Assembly (NCBI GenBank): GCA_016793585.1
Contig: JAEUJR010000642.1
Location: 1 to 8,224, forward strand
Length of the DNA: 8,224 bases
Source of the DNA: Archangium sp.
GTDB taxonomy: Bacteria > Myxococcota > Myxococcia > Myxococcales > Myxococcaceae
Direction: 5' to 3'
Position numbers and translations under genes: made by a program. The notes beneath the pieces are model-generated. The model searched no databases. It saw only the letters and a program-made list of their open reading frames with translations, and was not told the origin of the DNA. This document shows, in pieces, positions 6,027-8,224 of the stretch. How positions within the stretch are numbered: position 1 is the stretch's first letter; each line of letters begins with the position of its first letter.

Positions 6027-6521
6027 ATGAAGATGACCCCGCTCGACATCCGCCAGAAGCGCTTCGAAGTGAGCTTCCGCGGCTACTCGAAGAAGGAGGT
6101 CGAGGGCTTCCTCGAGCTGACCGCCAGCGAGTTCGAAGAGGTGGTGCGCGAGAACATCTCGCTCAAAGAAGAGCTCAAGCGCACCCAGTCGCGCCTCGAG
6201 ACGCACCTCGAGCGTGAGAAGACGCTGCAAGAGACGATGGTCACCGCCCAGCGCATCTCTGAGGACGTGAAGGCCCAGGCGCGCAAGGAGGCCGAGGTGA
6301 AGCTCGCCGAGGCCGAGCTGCAGGCCGAGAAGATCGTCGCCACCGCGAGCAACCGCATCGTCGAGCTCAAGGGCGACATCGCCGAGCTGCGCCGCCAGAA
6401 GGTGCAGTTCGAGGCGCAGCTGGAGCAGACCATCGAGTCGCACCGCAAGCTGCTCGACACCTTCAAGACCGAGCAGCCGAGCGCCGAGGTCGCCTACCTG
6501 GTGAAGAAGACCGGAGAATGA
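6027..6521 (+). CDS. divIVA: DivIVA-domain coiled-coil protein
   Basis: A 164-residue cytoplasmic protein. The N-terminal lipid-binding domain reads [20 protein letters not shown] (4-23). Phe17 and Arg18 match the membrane-inserting Phe17/Arg18 of B. subtilis DivIVA, as does the overall length of 164. The rest is a long charged coiled coil (about 28-150), including [20 protein letters not shown] and [19 protein letters not shown], also close to the Bacillus protein. DivIVA oligomerises at curved membranes (poles, septa) and recruits division, chromosome-positioning or growth factors; the partners here are unknown. A GAGG lies 9 bases before the ATG. The stop overlaps the next start by 4 bases (ATGA). 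DivIVA is best known from Gram-positives but also occurs in Myxococcota and Bdellovibrionota. Confidence 0.93.
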   Translation: MKMTPLDIRQKRFEVSFRGYSKKEVEGFLELTASEFEEVVRENISLKEELKRTQSRLETHLEREKTLQETMVTAQRISEDVKAQARKEAEVKLAEAELQAEKIVATASNRIVELKGDIAELRRQKVQFEAQLEQTIESHRKLLDTFKTEQPSAEVAYLVKKTGE

Positions 6522-6802
6522 GCTGGGCGAAGGCCGTCGCGGGCGGCGTCGAGCTGAGCGTGCTCGTGCAACCACGCGCCTCGCGAACGAAGGTGGTGGG
6601 TGAACACGACGGGCGGCTGAAGATCGCGCTGTCGGCGCCTCCCGTCGATGGTGAGGCCAACGCCGCGCTCATCGAGTTCCTGAGCGACGAGCTGGGCACG
6701 AAGAAGTCGGCCGTCGAGCTGATCGAAGGCGACTCGTCGCGGCGGAAACGCGTTCGGGTCACCGGAGTCGAGCTCGACGCCGTCTTGAAGCTCGCGAGCT
6801 GA
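6518..6802 (+). CDS. DUF167/YggU-family protein
   Basis: A 94-residue small alpha/beta protein of the UPF0235/DUF167 family. The hallmark stretches are present: [20 protein letters not shown] (13-32), [20 protein letters not shown] (34-53), with conserved Pro19, Arg20, Ala21 and the PVDGEAN loop (42-48), then [17 protein letters not shown] (67-83). The family is widespread and of unknown function; a human relative is C15orf40. Length is typical. The start overlaps the divIVA stop by 4 bases; the only GGAG is 1 base away, so translational coupling probably drives initiation. Its presence after divIVA matches the proC-divIVA-yggU neighbourhood seen elsewhere. Confidence 0.93.
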   Translation: MSWAKAVAGGVELSVLVQPRASRTKVVGEHDGRLKIALSAPPVDGEANAALIEFLSDELGTKKSAVELIEGDSSRRKRVRVTGVELDAVLKLAS

Positions 6803-6851
6803 AGCACACCGTTCGGGTGGGCACTGGTCGACAGGGCCACTTCGCCGTTTG

Positions 6852-7910
6852 ATGGTGAAGCACATGCTCGCCGCGTTGCTGACAGCCGTGCTGGCGTCGT
6901 CACCACCTCCCGCCGAGGGGCCGATCGACCTGCCCGCGTTCGCGACGGCCGCTCCCGTGAAGACGGTGACGTTCGACTCGGCGCGCTTTCATCTGGTCGC
7001 CTCCGAGCGGGCCGAACAGCCTGCCCGAGCGCTCGCGCCCGAGCTCGAGACGTTGCGCGACGAGGTGGCGCAGCTCATCGGGCGTGACTGGAAGGGCTCG
7101 ACCGAGGTGCGCGTGGCGCTGGGCCGCGAGGAGTACGAGGCCATGGCGCTCCCCGGGTCACGGCCTCCCGGCTGGGCCGTCGCGTTGGCGTGGCCCGACG
7201 CGAACGTGGTGCTGGTCGACGCGCGCACGATCGCGACCTCGGAAGGCAAGACGACGCTCCGACACGAGCTGGTGCACATCGCGCTGGGGAGACTGGGCAA
7301 GGGCTGGCCGCGCTGGTTTCAGGAGGGCGTCGCGCAGATGGTGACGCACGAGCGCCAGTTTCGAACCGAGCACTACTCGACGATGGCGATCGCCATCGCG
7401 ACGAACCGGCTCTACCCGTTCGAGGCGCTGCGTGAGGGGTTCCCCGAGCGGCCGCAAGACGTCGAGGTCGCGTACGCGCAGAGCGCTGAGTTCGTGACCT
7501 TTCTCTTCGCGCGCCACGGCCCCGAGCAGTTCGGTGAGCTGATCGACCTGATGGGCCAGGGCGTGATCTTCGAGCAGGCCTTCGCGAGGGCGTTCCACAC
7601 CTCGCTCGATCTCGAGGAGCACGCGTTTCTCGAGCACGTGGCCATGCGGTACCCGTGGTGGCCGGTGCTCTTCATGAGCGGCTCGCTGCTCTGGACGATC
7701 GCGTCGGTGCTGATGGTGGCCGCGTTCATTCGGCGGCGGCGCGCGGTGGCCGCGCATCGGCAGAATCAGAAGCGCCTCGAGCAGCTCGAAGACACGGCCG
7801 TCGTGTTGCTGGGCACCCTGCCCTGGGCCGCGAACGACGATGGCGGGCCGGTCGTCGACCCCATTCCCGGCTTTCCCTGGCGCATCACGTCGGTGCGTAC
7901 CGGTTCATGA
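6852..7910 (+). CDS. membrane-anchored peptidase-MA-like zinc metallopeptidase
   Basis: A 352-residue protein with an N-terminal signal sequence (about 1-17; alternative start ATG 6864), an extracytoplasmic domain, one transmembrane helix (about 269-293), and a basic cytoplasmic tail (RRRRAVAAHR onward, about 60 residues). The zinc site is RHELVHIALG (HExxH, 138-142) followed by WPRWFQEGVAQMV, with Glu158 as the likely third ligand; spacing and sequence fit the gluzincin peptidase-MA-like family. The conserved downstream block VAYAQSAEFVTFLFARHGPE (206-225) is also present. It probably cleaves or binds envelope proteins or peptides; the substrate is unknown. ATG 6852 is used rather than the TTG just upstream; only a weak AGGG lies about 15 bases before it. 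It follows the DUF167 gene by 49 bases, and its stop overlaps the next start (ATGA). Confidence 0.85.
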   Translation: MVKHMLAALLTAVLASSPPPAEGPIDLPAFATAAPVKTVTFDSARFHLVASERAEQPARALAPELETLRDEVAQLIGRDWKGSTEVRVALGREEYEAMALPGSRPPGWAVALAWPDANVVLVDARTIATSEGKTTLRHELVHIALGRLGKGWPRWFQEGVAQMVTHERQFRTEHYSTMAIAIATNRLYPFEALREGFPERPQDVEVAYAQSAEFVTFLFARHGPEQFGELIDLMGQGVIFEQAFARAFHTSLDLEEHAFLEHVAMRYPWWPVLFMSGSLLWTIASVLMVAAFIRRRRAVAAHRQNQKRLEQLEDTAVVLLGTLPWAANDDGGPVVDPIPGFPWRITSVRTGS

Positions 7911-8224
7911 TTCTCGCCGTCGTCTCGATCGTCGGGCAGCTCGATCTGGCGATGATGGCCGCCGATCAGTGCGACTTCGAACGCGCGCTGGCGCTGAGCG
8001 ATGCTTCGCGTGCGGTCTCGGGCAAGCAGGCGTCACTCTTTCGCGCGCGAATGCTGGTCGAGTTGGGTCGCGGGGAGGAGGCGCTGAAGGAGATCGATCG
8101 CATTCCGGTGATCGCGCCCGAACTGTTCGTGCCCGGCCAGCGCTCGTATCTGAAGGCGATGGCGTTGGGGCTGCCGAAGCGCTTCGACGAGGCGGCACGC
8201 GAGCTCGACCATGTAGAGCGGGCT
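7907..8224 (+). CDS. helical (TPR-like) repeat protein, 3' end outside the window
   Basis: An open frame of 106 codons starting at ATG 7907, inside the metallopeptidase stop (ATGA), and running in frame to the last base. The first 10 residues (MILAVVSIVG) are hydrophobic and might be a short export or anchor signal, but no positive charge follows the Met. The rest alternates amphipathic helices with TPR-like spacing: CDFERALALSDASRA (22-36), SLFRARMLVELGRGEEALKE (43-62) and YLKAMALGLPKRFDEAAREL (81-100). The A/L pattern and 'LGRGEEALKEI' are typical of TPR helix pairs. Coding potential is supported by the strict overlap and the same third-position GC bias as its neighbours. It is probably a protein-binding partner of the metallopeptidase; function not known. 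Confidence 0.7.
   Translation, partial: MILAVVSIVGQLDLAMMAADQCDFERALALSDASRAVSGKQASLFRARMLVELGRGEEALKEIDRIPVIAPELFVPGQRSYLKAMALGLPKRFDEAARELDHVERA

Noticed and set aside
5901..6575. 224-codon minus-strand open frame opposite divIVA
   Set aside because: Leu/Glu/Arg-rich antisense shadow of a coiled-coil gene; no family resemblance and no ribosome binding site.
1..8224. Frequent CTCGAG hexamers across the window
   Set aside because: They coincide with Leu-Glu codon pairs (CTC GAG) in the coding frames and reflect codon preference rather than a regulatory motif.

Overview
This 8.2 kb window is GC-rich, densely packed bacterial chromosome with no mobile element, tRNA, rRNA or CRISPR array that I can see. 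The combination of a DivIVA-type coiled-coil protein, an RDD/SpoIIM membrane protein, a peptidase-MA-like protein and a J-domain protein in a high-GC Gram-negative-looking setting suggests a myxobacterium or relative (Myxococcota). That placement is inference from gene content and codon use. No gene-free stretch exceeds about 100 bases.

Left part (1-2583, + strand): the 3' portion of an RsmB/NOP2-type RNA cytosine-5 methyltransferase is followed 9 bases later by a large membrane protein joining a complete RDD domain to a complete SpoIIM (DUF95) domain. Centre (2565-4489, mixed strands): on the minus strand, a BCP-type peroxiredoxin gene lies upstream of a stand-alone H-NOX (haem NO-binding) gene, whose 3' end overlaps the RDD-SpoIIM gene by 19 bases. 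A small TerB-like protein is transcribed divergently from the peroxiredoxin and converges, with a 3-base gap, on a minus-strand gene for a zinc-ribbon/J-domain protein.

Right part (4590-8224, + strand): a run of six genes: an exported HEAT-repeat protein, proC, a DivIVA homologue, a DUF167/YggU protein, a membrane-anchored peptidase-MA-like metallopeptidase, and a helical-repeat protein running off the end. Three junctions are 4-base start/stop overlaps (HEAT/proC, divIVA/DUF167, peptidase/repeat protein), which indicates translational coupling. The proC-divIVA-DUF167 order recalls the yggS-proC-yggT-divIVA-yggU neighbourhood of many bacteria and links proline synthesis with a polar or cell-division scaffold.

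I did not find a clearly new multi-gene system. The points most worth a second look are the RDD-SpoIIM fusion, the orphan H-NOX beside a peroxiredoxin with a near-palindrome at its ribosome binding site, the zinc-ribbon/J-domain architecture, and the anchored metallopeptidase coupled to a helical-repeat partner.
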